Source: Reticulascus tulasneorum (lineage: Eukaryota > Ascomycota > Sordariomycetes > Glomerellales > Reticulascaceae). From it: a stretch of 64,000 nucleotides of DNA. The stretch's first letter is position 1, and every line of letters starts with the position of its first letter. The stretch is taken from assembly GCA_001557505.1 (NCBI GenBank), contig LSAX01000002.1, forward strand, positions 2,790,001 through 2,854,000, read 5' to 3'. This document shows positions 21,733-33,744 of the stretch, piece after piece. Position numbers and translations under genes: made by a program. The notes under the pieces are model-generated. The model did no database searches. It had not been told where the DNA came from and worked only from the letters and a program-made list of their open reading frames with translations.

Positions 21733-24700
21733 ATGCCTTCCCACTCACCGCCGTCCCCGAATCCGAAACCCACCAAGCGCGCACGACAGTCCTCCTACGA
21801 CGACGCCTCGCCAGTATCCGCCAGCAACGAGCAGTCCTCGCCCGGCGAGCAGAACGATGCGCCGGGGAATGCGGCGGCCGGTGCCGATAAGGGTGGCAAG
21901 GCCGGCCAGAGCAGCAACTTCCGTAACGTGAGCGCATGCAATAGGTGCAGGTTGCGGAAGAACCGCTGCGATCAGAAGCTGCCCAGTTGTGCTAGTTGCG
22001 CCAAGGCAGGTGTTGCGTGCGTGGGCTATGATCCCATCACGAAGAAGGAGATCCCAAGGAGGTAGGTCGCGCTCGAGGATCTCTCCCGAGCGGCTAGTCG
22101 CTCGGTGTTTTCAGGGGCGGAATTCTGACCATGCATAGCTATGTCTACTACCTGGAGATGCGCGTCGACCAACTCGAGGCCCTGTTGAACACGCACAATA
22201 TTGCTTTCCCGCCAGCAGAGGATCTGGAGCTATGTTCCAGGCCAGGAACGGAGCCATCGAGGTCGATCGCCGACACTCCATACGCAGTTCAAACTGACAT
22301 TATAGATGGGCGCGGATCGGTCAAGAACCCGGCACTCAGTGGGCCGGTATCGAAGCTCAAGAAACAAGATGGAGGGCCCGGCATGCTCAACATCGTCAGC
22401 CCGTCCAAGCCACGGTCCCTGGCTTCGGCTTCCGGTGTCTCCTTCAACCGCGTTGTCTTTGCCGCGGTGCAGTACTCCGTGTCGGACCACAACGGGACGC
22501 CAGACCGCGGGTCAGGCAAGGGGCTGCCGCTCGGGGGCGGTACATCCATGCGAGACTCCTTCTTCGGCCTCCACACGAAGCCTACCATCCGGCCCGCAAC
22601 CTTCCCGGAGAGGGACATTGCAATGAGGCTGGTGACGCTCTATTTCGAGCATGCCAACCCGCAGATCCCCATCCTTCATCGCAACGAGTTTATGCAAATG
22701 TTTGAGCAGGCGTACAAGAACCCCGAGCAAGCCCGTGGCCCTCGTGAGCTGTACATGCTGAACATGGTCTTTGCCATTGGCTGTGGTGTTATTGTGGGAG
22801 AACCTATCAAATCGGAGAACTCGGGCAGCGGATCGCGCGTTGTTGTGGACCCAAACAAGTTCGGCCAGTGCCAACCCGAAGAGTATCACGCCAGCGCCAT
22901 TGTCCATCTTGAGGCCTGCTTGGGAAACAGCGGTGGCGGCTTAGAAGTATTACAAGCTGTCCTTCTTCTGGCGAATTTCGCTCTTCTCCGGCCTGTTCCT
23001 CCGGGCCTCTGGTAACTATTCTCACCCAAGACCCTACCCGGGCCATTCCGAGCAGAGGCTAATTGCAACAGGTATATAATTGGTGTGGCTGTACGATTAG
23101 CAGTAGATTTGGGCCTGCACTACGAAGACGGAAGCGACGTGGAGACGACACTCTTCGAAAATACCGGCATGGAAGCGGAAACCCAAGAGGCGAAAGAGTC
23201 ACGCGAGCTTCATCTGCGCGAACGAGGGAGGCGGCTGTATATTCGCGATATGAGACGACGTCTGTGGTGGTGTACGTACTCCTTTGATCGACTCGTTAGC
23301 ACCTGTGTCGGCAGACCCTTCGGCATTAGCGACCAGGTTATCACGACAGAATTCCCATCGCCATTGGACGACCAGTACATCACCCTATCCGGCTTCCTAG
23401 AACCCCCCGCCGACGGCTTGGAACCGAGCTACAAGAGCGTTGCTTATCACTACTTCCGCTTGAGGCTCCTACAATCCGAAATTCTACAAGTATTACAGTA
23501 CAATCAGACACAGGTTGTGAGAGCCGTGGGCCAGAACATGACAAACTCGGACATGCACACCCACCTACCTTCTCCGTTCCTCATAAAATTCGACTCCTTC
23601 AGGTCCTGGCGGATTGATATCGACAGGAGACTGTACCAGTGGAAGAACTCGTCACCAACGAGAGAGGAGACCGGTGTGGCATTTTCGACCGAGTTTCTGG
23701 AGCTGAACTATTGGCAGGCCATAATCATGCTCTACCGGCAGAGCTTGAGCGTGCCAGCCATGTTCGAAGGAGAGTACAATACCTCTGCCGAGGTCAACAG
23801 CCCGACCGCCTTTCAATCGGAACTCCGCGAAGACGAGGATAGAATATACTTGAAAGTTGCAGAAGCTGGCCAGAAGATTCTGCGGATATATAGGCAGCTA
23901 CATCTCAGCGGCCTTGTGAGCTATACGTATCTGTCCACGCACCACCTCTTCATGGCCGGCATATCGTACCTTTATGCCATTTGGCACTCGCCTATTGTCA
24001 GAAGTCGGCTGGTAAGTAAACTGAGACTCTTTTCAAACTGGATATGGCAGCTAACGGGAAACAGACAATGGACGAGGTGGATTTCACCATTCTCGCGGCC
24101 AAATCCGTCTTTACAGACCTAATTGACAAATGCCCACCCGCAGAAACATGCCGAGACGCGTTCGACCGCACGGCCAAAGCAACGATCAAGATGGCAAATT
24201 CCACTGGCGGCTTTGGTTCCGTTCATCCGAATCAGCGGAGGTCAACTCGCGATGCCAAATTGGATTGGACCTCAAGCGGAGCCAACTCCACGACGGGGAG
24301 CTTAGCCAATCGAAGACAGCAACCACAACCGCAGCAGAACCCATTCCAGTTCGACCTCTCGCTCTCCGATACTCTCTCCTCACCCAGCATGTCCGTAGCG
24401 GGTGATTTGTCGTCTAGGCCATCTCCTCCGCTCTCCCGATCAAAAACATTTGAGACCGGTTTCATGAACCAGCCGCGGGGCCAGCCGAGCCCATCCGAAT
24501 CAATCGATCCATCATTGATGCCGTCACCCACAGTACCCCGGCGGATGACGGGGCAGCCGGCAGCCACCAGTTCTGGTTTCATGAACGCACCTCCATACTC
24601 CGCTGGAGGGGCGGCGGGGATGGAGTATCCGGACTTGCAAACGATGGAGTTCCTACAGAGCATCCAGACTAGTCCGAACGGCGATTTTGGCAGCCTAGAT

Positions 24701-24847
24701 CAAGCGCAGCTGGATCTAGGCTTCGGGATCAACTGGGATGGAATGCATCATGATTTCAGCGACGGACAGCAGGTCAACATCTTTGATGGGTTCTTCTTCG
24801 GTGGGCAGCAGGGTGGAAGCAATGGCGGTGGGATGGGTGGGCTATAG
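21733..24847 (+). CDS. Zn(II)2Cys6 transcription factor, PPR1-like zinc cluster
   Basis: Four exons, 21733-22061, 22139-23011, 23072-24011 and 24065-24847, give 974 aa. A Ser/Pro-rich N-terminus precedes the six-cysteine cluster at about residues 69-96 (CNRCRLRKNRCDQ then CASCAKAGVAC). The linker VGYDPITKKEIPRSYVYYLE and coiled coil MRVDQLEALL follow. This cluster-linker-coiled-coil arrangement resembles yeast Ppr1, the pyrimidine-pathway activator that binds CGG inverted repeats as a dimer. From about residue 261 (RPATFPERDIAMRLVTLYFE) comes the fungal-specific transcription factor domain, including WYIIGVAVRLAVDLGLHYE spliced across exons 2/3 and RRLWWCTYSFDRLVS. The C-terminus is Ser/Pro/Gln-rich and ends in a Gly-rich tail, likely an activation region. 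Nuclear DNA-binding regulator; targets unknown. It is convergent with pex7. Confidence 0.92.
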
Positions 24848-25662
24848 GGATATCTTCTCCCGATGACGTCGACACGTGTGGATCATTGACGGCGGTCTAC
24901 GACTCGTAACGGCTTCGCGTGGATTGGATGGATGATGACATGCGTGGATATAAGGGTCGTTCAAAAAGGGATATGAGACAGATGTAAGATATGGGGGCTT
25001 GGATACTGAAGCGTCATTTCCAGGTCTGTTCGACATTTTATAGGTATACCCAAAAAGGATGGCAGGGAAAAGACGAGGGGGGGCATGCGGGTAGTTAATG
25101 ATATTGCGTGGTAATCTACTGTAATGAAACGGGTCCATGGTATCATGGGTCTCCGGAAGACTTCCGGGGATGATGATCTCCGTGACGGTGTTGTGGATGA
25201 GCATCGACTCAGGAAAGAAGGGAAGACGCCCTTTCGATGAAACCCGCAAGAGAGGTCCAGATGACTGAACCCTTAGATGTCAGGTCCAAATATCAAATCT
25301 GGCATTGGCAATCCTCCAATCCAGTCGCCCATCCATACTCGTGTATTGCAACAGTCACGCCTAGCAGCTCAAGATGTTTGGATCAAATGACATGAGTTTG
25401 ATGATTCCCGTTTCTCATAACAATCTCAGGAAAAAAGGCGCATAGCCCGATTCTGAGTTATCGCCCAGTTGAAGGTGACAAAGATACTCTATCGTTGGTA
25501 TAAGCAGTTACAAGCATATCCAGCATCATATCCGCAGGACGCCGGTCTAAAGTGGGCAATACAGATACTAGACCATTTTCCAAGAAAGCTCCCAAACGCC
25601 ATACCGATGATGCAGAAGATCTTGAGGATCTTGAGGCTCCCCAGTGAACCGCACGCGGACGC
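24848..25662. other. Convergent 3' intergenic region
   Basis: An 815 bp gap between the stop codons of the zinc-cluster gene (+) and pex7 (-). It should hold both 3' untranslated regions. No coding signal was found. Confidence 0.6.
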
Positions 25663-26835
25663 CTAGCGGTTCTGCAACAGCATATGCGCATCCCAAAGCA
25701 GGACTTTCTCGTCCCATCCCACGGATGCGACCCATCCCCCAACCCCGAAGAGACACCAATCCACACCCGTCACGAACTCGGTGTGTCTGTTCATGATGCC
25801 GAGTTGCTGGCCATGTTTAACGGGCAATGTCGGGTCTGGGGGCATGGACGACCCGTCATTCCACAGCCGGACCGTCATGTCGTAGCTGGCGCTCAGGAGA
25901 ACATCGCTCGCGTGCGGGCTCCACGCGAGTCGGCGCACGGCGTATTCGTGGCCATGCATGATAGTCAGCGGGCCGCCCGTCGGGTTTCGCATGTCGAACG
26001 TGCGTATCAGCCTATCCACGCCGCCGGTTGCGATAACCGTGTCGTTGTATTTGTTCCAGTCGTGGGTTAGCACTTCGCCGGGTGTTCCTGTCGGCGCGGG
26101 GGCCGCCAGGCCGGGTTGCGGAGGCGGGGGTGCGTGGACGGGAATCATTGCGGTGAGGTGGTATTTCGACGAGGATGGGGTTCGGAGGTCGAAGATGCGG
26201 ATGTGTGAGTCGGAGGAGACGGCGGAGATGATGGAGGGGTTGGAGGGGGAGAAGGCCGCGCTGTATGTGCAGTTACCTACTGGGAGGGTTCGCAAAGACT
26301 GATTCCGTGTCGGTGACCACTGCGACATGTTAGAGAGGGAGGTATTTCCCGTCCACGAAGGGTATGCGAACTTACAAGCTTCACGGTGCCATCCCACGAG
26401 CTCGAAATGAAGGTGTCTTTCGACACCGGGTTCCAGCACACAGAAAACGTTTCCCGCTTATGCTCGTGGAAGTTCATGACGGGGAAGTCCTTCACGCCCA
26501 TATCGAACAGCTTAATGGAGCCATCGCCGCATGCAACCACGACTTGGTTCTCGTTGATCTCCGACCAGGCGAGGTCATATTGCGCATCGTTGGTCTCGAA
26601 GCTACAACAGTTTCCTCTTAGCAACGGACCTCGCTCCCAATTTAGTCAGGCGTGGCACTTACATCTGCTCAACTTCGACTCCATTGGCGGTCAGCCCCAG
26701 AACAAAAACCCTTCCATTACCCACGATCCCAAAGTTCGCCGAGGATGCGACAGCGAGGCGAGAGTCGTAGTAGGGAGAGTACTTGACGGCGTAGGGATTG
26801 AAGCCTTGCGTGCGGAACTCGAGCATCGCAGCCAT
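25663..26835 (-). CDS. pex7: Peroxisomal targeting signal 2 receptor Pex7 (WD40)
   Basis: Three exons, 26835-26663, 26601-26376 and 26319-25663, give 351 aa. The start MAAMLEFRTQGFNPYAVKYS is the characteristic Pex7 opening, FNPYAVKYSP leading into the first blade. WD40-type repeats follow: YDLAWSEINENQVVVACGDG, SIKLFDM, ETFSVCWNPVSKDTFISSSW, DGTVKLW (the last W after the second intron), YSAAFSPSNPSIISAVSSD, VLTHDWNKYNDTVIATGGVD, VRRLAWSPHASDVLLSASYD, MTVRLW, and a last blade VTGVDWCLFGVGGWVASVGW with DEKVLLWD. Family knowledge: Pex7 binds PTS2-bearing cargo such as thiolase in the cytosol and brings it to the peroxisome membrane with a Pex20-type co-receptor. A Pro-rich insert (HAPPPPQPGLAAPAPTGTPG) between blades is typical of filamentous fungi. 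Head-to-head with the AlkB-like gene. Confidence 0.95.
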
Positions 26836-27267
26836 GGCACTGAGATTTTGCAAAAGAGTTAGGCCATCAAGTGGCGTGCTGGGTGATGCTGACGGTCTCT
26901 GAGGACTTTGCGAGTGAGGAACTCTGAAGTCATCGGTTCCCACTGCGGCCTGTGATGTCAGGGCCGTTGTGAAATTGTGCCTCGGTAACGGCGGGGAGCT
27001 CCCACTTGCTCACTACCGTAGTAAACGATTTATCGGATAATCGAGACTTGGCTTAATTGGATGCGGTAGCACGTGCTTTCGCGCCGCCCACTTTAGGTAC
27101 TGACGCGCTCTCTTCATCAGTGGCTTTAGCCCCCTCCAAGAGTGCAGTCAAGGCTCATTGGACGCCCTTTTCTTCATGACAAGTGGATTTCATCTGACAT
27201 TTCCGTTTTCATATCATGAAGTGACCTGACGACTTATGATTTTGGTAAAATTTTCACATGCTGGATC
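26836..27267. promoter_or_regulatory. Shared divergent promoter of pex7 and the AlkB-like gene
   Basis: Only 432 bp separate the two start codons. Visible elements are ATTGG (inverse CCAAT) at 27056-27060, an E-box CACGTG at 27070-27075 and ACGCG at 27103-27107, resembling the core of the cell-cycle MCB element. Whether any is bound is untested. Co-regulation of the two genes is possible but only inferred. Confidence 0.55.
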
Positions 27268-28693
27268 ATGGACTCTTTTCTGGTACGAAAGAAACGCAAA
27301 CTCAGCCCACAGCCAGCCAGCCAGCCTGGCGCGGATACCGTGGAGGAAGACGATGACGAACCCACAGAAGTCAAGCTAGCTATACTTTCATCTCTCCACC
27401 CACATATCGAGCAGGAAGCCCTGCTCGATATCCTTCTGGCCCACGAGGGCTCCGTCTCGGAAGCGTCGGCGTCGCTAAGAACCCCGAATCCGATCAGGAA
27501 ACCCAGCGGCGTGATCGGCTCCCAGCAATCATTGAGATTCTTCGGGACCAACTCCAGAGAAGAAGACGGAGGCTCCCCGACTAAGAAAAGGGTTTTGTCG
27601 AAGAAGGGCACCACTCTCCACTTGTATGATCCGGAAGATATAGCGGAGCATACGCCATGCACGATCATCCACAACTTCTTGTCTCCCGAGGATGCGAATG
27701 ACCTGCTTAGGGAGATGCTGGAGGAATCCAAGTCGTTCGAGAAAATCACGTTCAAGCTCTTCGACAACGTGGTGGCTAGTCCTCACACGTCCAGCTTTTT
27801 CGTCGAGAGCTATGATGCGATGCAAACTCAGAAGACTGACTATCTTTACAACGGAGCGAGGCTTACGGTAGGTTTTATTGGCCCTTTTATGCGTCCGTAG
27901 AGCAGCATGGTAGCCAAAGCTGCCAGAACTTGGCTATCTTCCTATCCGCATCCAAACGATGCCTCCAAATCATTCAGTTGGTCTGGCTAACAGGTCACAG
28001 GATGTTCGTCGCATCACGCCACAGTTGGTCAAGGTCAAATCAAGAGTCCTGGAGGCAGTGAACGAGGAGGTTCAGAACAGGATCAAGACTCGGTACCCGA
28101 ACGGCAAGAAACTGAGATATCAGTCACCGAAGCCCTGGATCCCGAACTCTGCATTTGTCAATTGCTACAACGGACCTCAGGAAAGCGTTGGCTGGCACAG
28201 CGATCAGCTTACCTACCTCGGCCCTCGAGCTATCATTGGCTCCATATCCCTCGGCGTGGCACGAGAATTCCGAGTCCGAAGAATCATACCAAAAGACTCC
28301 GACAACAACCCGGCAGAGGACCCCGATGCTGAAGGCCAGATATCAATTCACCTGCCCCATAACTCCCTGCTCGTTATGCATGCAGAAATGCAGGAGGAAT
28401 GGAAACATAGCATTGCGCCGGCGCAGTCCATAGATCCGCATCCCGTGGCTGGGAACAGGAGGATCAACATCACTTACAGGGACTATAAAGCTACCATGCA
28501 CCCAACGTACACTCCGAAATGCAATTGCGGCATTCCAGGCGTCCTTCGAGTCGTCCAGCGGAAAAAGGAGAATTATGGGAAATATTTTTGGATGTGCCAT
28601 GGCGGCAACGTCCCTGGCAAGGAGAGTTGCTCCTTCTTTCAGTGGGGACAGTTCGACGATGATGGGAACCCCGTTTGGAAGCACAAATCTTGA
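27268..28693 (+). CDS. AlkB-like Fe(II)/2-oxoglutarate dioxygenase with CUE and GRF zinc finger
   Basis: Two exons, 27268-27867 and 28001-28693, joined in phase across a 133 bp intron, give 430 aa. Order of parts: a basic N-terminus (MDSFLVRKKRKLS) that resembles a PCNA-binding or nuclear-localisation motif; a CUE-like helix bundle at about 35-71 (VKLAILSSLHPHIEQEALLD); the AlkB core from about 120; and a GRF-type zinc finger at about 374-417 (CNCG, WMCHG, CSFFQW). Iron ligands are His266 and Asp268 (VGWHSDQL) and His336 (EWKHSI); the 2-oxoglutarate-binding Arg lies in NRRINITYRDY. The core resembles the ALKBH2/3 group (FNCYNGP-type NCYNGPQESVGWHSD), which demethylates alkylated bases in DNA or RNA with release of formaldehyde. 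GRF fingers bind single-stranded nucleic acid and CUE domains bind ubiquitin, so recruitment to damage sites is plausible. Substrate not shown. Confidence 0.92.
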
Positions 28694-28878
28694 CTCAATC
28701 GCAGCACAAACGTAAATCCATTCATATTGAAATATTGAAGTATCTGAAACGAACGATTCGACGTCAGCAACGAATTGTGGCCAACCACCACCACTCGTCC
28801 ATCCCTACCGTGCTGCGAAGCTTTTTGCCAATTCCGCAGAAAGATCTTACAGCGGTACCCTCAATCCTATGCTGTTGG

Positions 28879-29965
28879 TTAAGGGTTGACGTATGCGGGC
28901 TTAATCCGATTAGCACCATCGTTCTTTCTGGTCTTCAGCCCCTGAACGCTGACTTTGTCCAGAACTCGAAGGTTCACTGGGTGGTGGCTTAACGCGTTGT
29001 TATAGAACCTGCCCAGGTCCTCTGGCAGTGCTTCGCGATCTTCTTCCGAGAGCTCTCGAGATTCATTGGTTATCAGAACGCCGCAGGTTTTGCAGAAGGT
29101 CTTGTTGAGAATCTTGGCGGCAAAAATGTAACGGCCAATATCATCATCGTGGCCTTCCAGAACTACTTGCTCTTTTTTGGGATAGACCCAAACGTACCCG
29201 CCCTGAGTCAGGTCAGCTCTGTCGCAATCAGATGTCGGACGGAGTTTTGGTCATACTCTCTCGCAAAAACTACAGTTACACTCGACTATTGGCTCAGTAT
29301 AGCTTTCGTCGACCGGCTTGCTCATCACCGCGACTTTGACGGCGCCACAATGGCAGCCCCCGGTATACAGCGTTCCCCCGTCGATCTCGGCGGTCGGTTT
29401 GACACCTGTGTACGGATGTGCCTCGTACTGTGGCTCTATTGCAGCACCGTCGAAGCTGTTTCTGGATTAGTATGGGTTTCTTGCTCTGGGTTTGAAATCG
29501 ATCATAATTACGGGCGGCGCTCCAGTTCCCAGCTTTGGATATCTTGAATGGTGTGGACCTAGCGACATCAGCTGCAACCCACTGCGTCTGTAAAACGATA
29601 CAACATACGTTCAGTGCCATGTTCATGCCGGGCGGTGCTTGCGGCCGTTTTGCCATGATGCCAGTACCACAGTTTGGGCAGAACTAAGACGATATGAGCA
29701 ATGAGGTTTCCCTCGACGACAGCAGCATTCGCACCTTGTGGATAGTGGTCTGGGAATTGAAGGTATACTCCTTGAGGGTGTTATCGTCGCCTTTAACAAC
29801 CTTGAATGCCTCATCACTGCCGGGAAAGACCCAAAGGTATCCCTTCTTATAGCATATGCTACAGTTGCACTCCCCAACGGTCTTGATTTCTGGCAGTTGG
29901 ACCTCGTAGACGTAGGCACCGCAGTGGCAGTTGCCACGATACGTCTTGAGCTCAGTTTCAGCCAT
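28879..29965 (-). CDS. Tandem GFA-domain (CENP-V/GFA fold) zinc protein
   Basis: Five exons, 29965-29735, 29683-29609, 29558-29512, 29461-29257 and 29202-28879, give 293 aa, all in phase. The protein holds two copies of the GFA fold. Domain 1 has CHCG (residues 13-16), CNCSIC (33-38) and FCPNC (78-82). Domain 2 has CHCG (154-157), CNCSFC (179-184) and FCKTC (222-226). These are the Zn-binding Cys sets of the glutathione-dependent formaldehyde-activating (Gfa) family. The C-terminus FDGANRIKPAYVNP type ending (here NDGANRIKPAYVNP) is typical of fungal two-domain members. The proposed reaction for bacterial Gfa is formation of S-hydroxymethylglutathione from formaldehyde and glutathione, but many family members have no proven activity, so function here is inferred. 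It lies tail-to-tail with the AlkB-like gene, 185 bp apart. Confidence 0.88.
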
Positions 29966-32457
29966 GGTTCGAAGAAGGAGTTGGCAGGTTCCAATGTCTT
30001 TGGTGTATCAAGCTGAATGGGCTGAATGGGTATGGGACTCGGGTAGGTCAATGAGGCAATGTGAGGCAATTGAAGGCACCGAGAAAGAGAAGAGAAGACA
30101 GTTTATATGTGCACTGACTTGCAGGAAAGTATTATCGAGGGCCAGGGGACGAGTGGTTGGCTGCGTAAAGATTCGTGGGGAACCTCTAGCTGTCGGAAGC
30201 GGCGCAATTGAAGACCGCTTCTCACCGCAAGTATGCGGGCAATGATAGGGACGAGTGCACACCTACCGCACAAGGCGACGACCAAAGCGCATTGTGACGC
30301 AGGTGGCAGGACGAGCTAGTAGGGCAATCAAGCGGCGACGCGTCAAATACCCCACCTCATGTTCCGCACAAACGCCTCGTTGACACGCTGTCAGGTGGTG
30401 CGCTTCGCATGTCCACCAATCAAGCACCTGATGGGACAACCCCCTTGCACTTCAGGTTCATTCACAGAAGGGCTATCCACCCGGGGCAATCTTTCTCTTT
30501 CTGGCTGGAAGCAGTGGAAATTAATGTGGATAAGACGGGTAGAGTTCACGTCCGACCTGCGTGGATTCGAGAATATGGATAACCGCACTACACGGGGTTG
30601 GTGCTGATGCGTCGCATGTGCCTTCGGCGAGGCAGGCTGCCGGAACCTACGTAACCCGCCGGGATGCTCTCAACAAAATTTCACGATACCCAATGTCAGC
30701 CCTCAACAAGCCAATGCTACCAATACTCCTGCTTTCGTTGCCATGCCGGTACCTTGAACGGATCTGGCTTGAGATCCGGCATATGTGTCAATTAGGAGAC
30801 CCTGAATAGTAATCGAGTCCGTTGGAGGAATTGAGGTTGGCAGTGAAGGTTGATGTAGCAATTTCAGGAGATACCAGATCCTGAATACTCACTCCCTCTG
30901 TTATCAGGCTGGTCGAAAATACCCGGCATAGGGAGGATCCTACATCAGGAAGCATCCAGCCGATGTGAGCGCACTCGTCAGCATAACTACCTCATTGTCT
31001 CTCAAACTATCTCGTCTTCGCGGAATCGTCTGACCACAGGTTATAAGAACCAGTTAGCAGAGCCTGCATTTTTGTGCTACAGCTGAATGCTCACAACTAT
31101 ACACGACTTGCGATACCATTACTTCGTTGCCCATGTGGAGGTTATGGTCTCCTTGTAGGGAATGCTCAATGGCTGAGGCATGCAGACTCAACTCCAGTTA
31201 GATCAGAGATAGAGTGGCGCGCTTCAATCGGGGCTCGGCACTTTTCTGCTCTCGTCCGAAAGCATTGCATGCTTATCTGCAAGAGATGACCCGAAGGTGT
31301 CATCAGATTTGCCGGCTGTATTCATGCTGTCTATAATGCTTAGGAGGAGATGGAAGAGTTGCACGCTGCCGCCGAGGCAGCGAACGATGAGATGCCTAAA
31401 ATATTAGAGGGAGGAGCTCGAGAGGCTGTTACAGTACAGAGTGGAACCGCCAGTGCAAGCTTTCTATAGTTGGACTTGAGATGGTCTGCCAACCCATCTT
31501 GGGATTAAAGGCGTATTCCTAGAAGATGCCCATTCACTGTTAATCCAGCTAGCATGTGCCCTGACTCTCAACTAACGGGGTCACAGATCTGCTTATCCCT
31601 TTACAACTTGAACTAAACTAGGTGTGTTCTCAACCACCGACCGTCCTCTAACTCGCCTGTTTAATCTTCCCATGACTGGCATGAGCTGTCCTTCCCATAA
31701 TGTTGACGACCCTTTTCATCAGCTAAGTGACGGACCTAGTCTCTCCAAAAACGAAAAAGCAGTGTAGTTCTCCAGTGCTACAGATATCTTCGTATACTCC
31801 TTTAAATAGCCTTGAAGTAGCCGCGATTGAATAAGTCACCGGCAATGTTCTTGCATACGGGTTATGAAATAGTGATGACGGTAGCGAGGATTCTACCAAC
31901 CCTGATTCTTGAACATCTTCCATGTGAGTGGTACTAGTCAGCTGCCAGTAGGTGATGTATGGCATGGGTTGGAGCAAAACTCAGCGGATGAATTTGTACA
32001 CTTCGGCAGGCAAGCCGACACTGGCAACTGGCGAAGAGCTCAATCTTCATGTCATTCCTGGCTCTACATAACACAATCGCATGACTGCCAAATGTACTAC
32101 CGCAGTTTCTTCGTCGTCTAGGGGGCAGAAGGCATATCAATCCAGAGCGTGTCGTCCGGCCAGATTATCGGCTGTGTTTACTTGAATCATATAATATTGC
32201 TCCGTATGAATGGGATGGTTTTAGTGTTATTCGTTTAGAAGAATAGCGAAGTCGGTGCACGGACCCGTGTGAAGGTAGCCCTGCCGTTGAGGCTCTCAAT
32301 CTGCCAGAGTCTCCAAAAAATCACAGCTTCACCCTTCAGCTCACCCGACTTGCGCTGCCACACCAGAAACAATCTGCAGCTTCGCTCAAAAAGATTCATA
32401 GGCGCGACTGTTGCTCCTGTAGAATTCTAGTCATTATCTTTGGGCTCGACTCTCACA
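29966..32457. other. Intergenic region, 2.5 kb
   Basis: Between the divergent starts of the GFA gene (-) and cdc73 (+). Only short frames without domain or splice support were seen. The ends presumably hold the two promoters. Confidence 0.55.
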
Positions 32458-33744
32458 ATGGCTTCAGTTGAGCAGGATCCACTCCTGCTCCTAAGGCAGT
32501 CGATTGCCTCGAAGCGGCCAGCGATACCCACCGATTCCGAAGATGCCTCTGCACCCGAAGTCAGTCTGTCCAAGGCCACCCACCTGCAATTTGCGCATCC
32601 GACGACCATCTCCATTCCGCTCAACACGCCAACACGTTTCATCTCCAGCGACCAGCCCGTCGACCTGCGAAGTATCTACTTCGCGTGGCTAAACAAGGAC
32701 GTTGCTATCCCTGAATACAATGCCTCAGCTACGCAGCTCAACGAGGAGCTGGCAGAGCTGGGCACGGTACAGAACCTCGCTTTCGTTGAACGTCTAGACT
32801 TGTTCACGTGGTTGGAGGGCGCAAGTGAGGAGAGTGAGCATATAAAGCCCTTGGCGGGAGAGAAGGACGCCGCCGCGAGTGCGGCTGCTGCGAGCGCGTT
32901 GAAAGCTGCCCCTGCTGCAGGGCTGTCAAGGTCAGGGAGAGGAACGCTAAATCCGCGTTTGGCGGTCATTTACAATGGCGAGCGGAGGATGGGAGATCGC
33001 AATTCTGTTTTGCGAGGAATCAAGCAGACAGTATGTCAAGATGCCGTAATCCTTTCTACTTCCCAGCTGACATGACTGTTCTAGGACTTCTCTCACGTAC
33101 GGAAGCTTGCTACTACTTTCATCCAAAAGAAGTCGCAGCATCCTGGTGCTAGTAGCATCAGTAACAACCCATCGCTGGCTCTAAACCCCAAGGCCCCGAC
33201 CCGACGGCCGGACCCCATTATACTTCTGTCACCTTCCGCCTCGTCATTGCTCCGCATGTCGAACATCAGATCATTCCTCGAGCAAGGGAGGTACGTCCCG
33301 CCGGACAACGCATCCGCAACATCAGGCATGCTCCACGTCTCGCGCACCATGAAAGAGATTGACCCCAACCGCCCCTTGCGCTTCATTCTTGTCGAAGGGC
33401 CCGAGCAGTTTAAGCCCGAGTACTGGAATCGCATCGTCGCCGTATTCACTACCGGGCAGCCCTGGCAGTTCAAAAACTACAAATGGAGTCAACCGGCCGA
33501 GCTGTTTAAGCACGTCGTTGGCGTCTATGTCGGCTGGCGCGGCGAGGTGCCACCGGAAAACGTGAGAAACTGGGGCCATAGGGTTTTGCAGTTGGGTGTG
33601 GACCGGTGGCGCGAAGGTGTGGGTGCGGCCGGCGAGGCGGCAAGATTCAGGGACAAAGAGGTCGTGGAGTCGATATGGAAAGCAGTCGAGTCGAATATGC
33701 GCAATAAGGGGTGGAGGAAAGATGCTTGCCCAACTTCTATATAG
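32458..33744 (+). CDS. cdc73: Cdc73, Paf1-complex subunit
   Basis: Two exons, 32458-33030 and 33085-33744, with a 54 bp intron (GTATGT...CTAG), give 428 codons less stop spread as 191 and 219 residues. The N-terminus MASVEQDPLLLLRQSIASKR and the segment LRSIYFAWLNKDVAIPEY are typical of fungal Cdc73. The C-terminal Ras-like domain begins in exon 2: PIILLSPSASSLLRMSNIRS, FLEQGRYVPPD, LRFILVEGPEQFKPEYWNRI, VAVFTTGQPWQFKNYKW, and a closing VYVGWRGEVPPENVRNWG. Family knowledge: Cdc73 (human parafibromin) is part of the Paf1 complex, which travels with RNA polymerase II and supports histone H2B ubiquitination, H3 methylation and 3' end formation in the nucleus. An Ala-rich linker (KDAAASAAAASALKAAPAAG) lies between the halves. 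The ATG at 32458 gives the family N-terminus. Confidence 0.94.
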
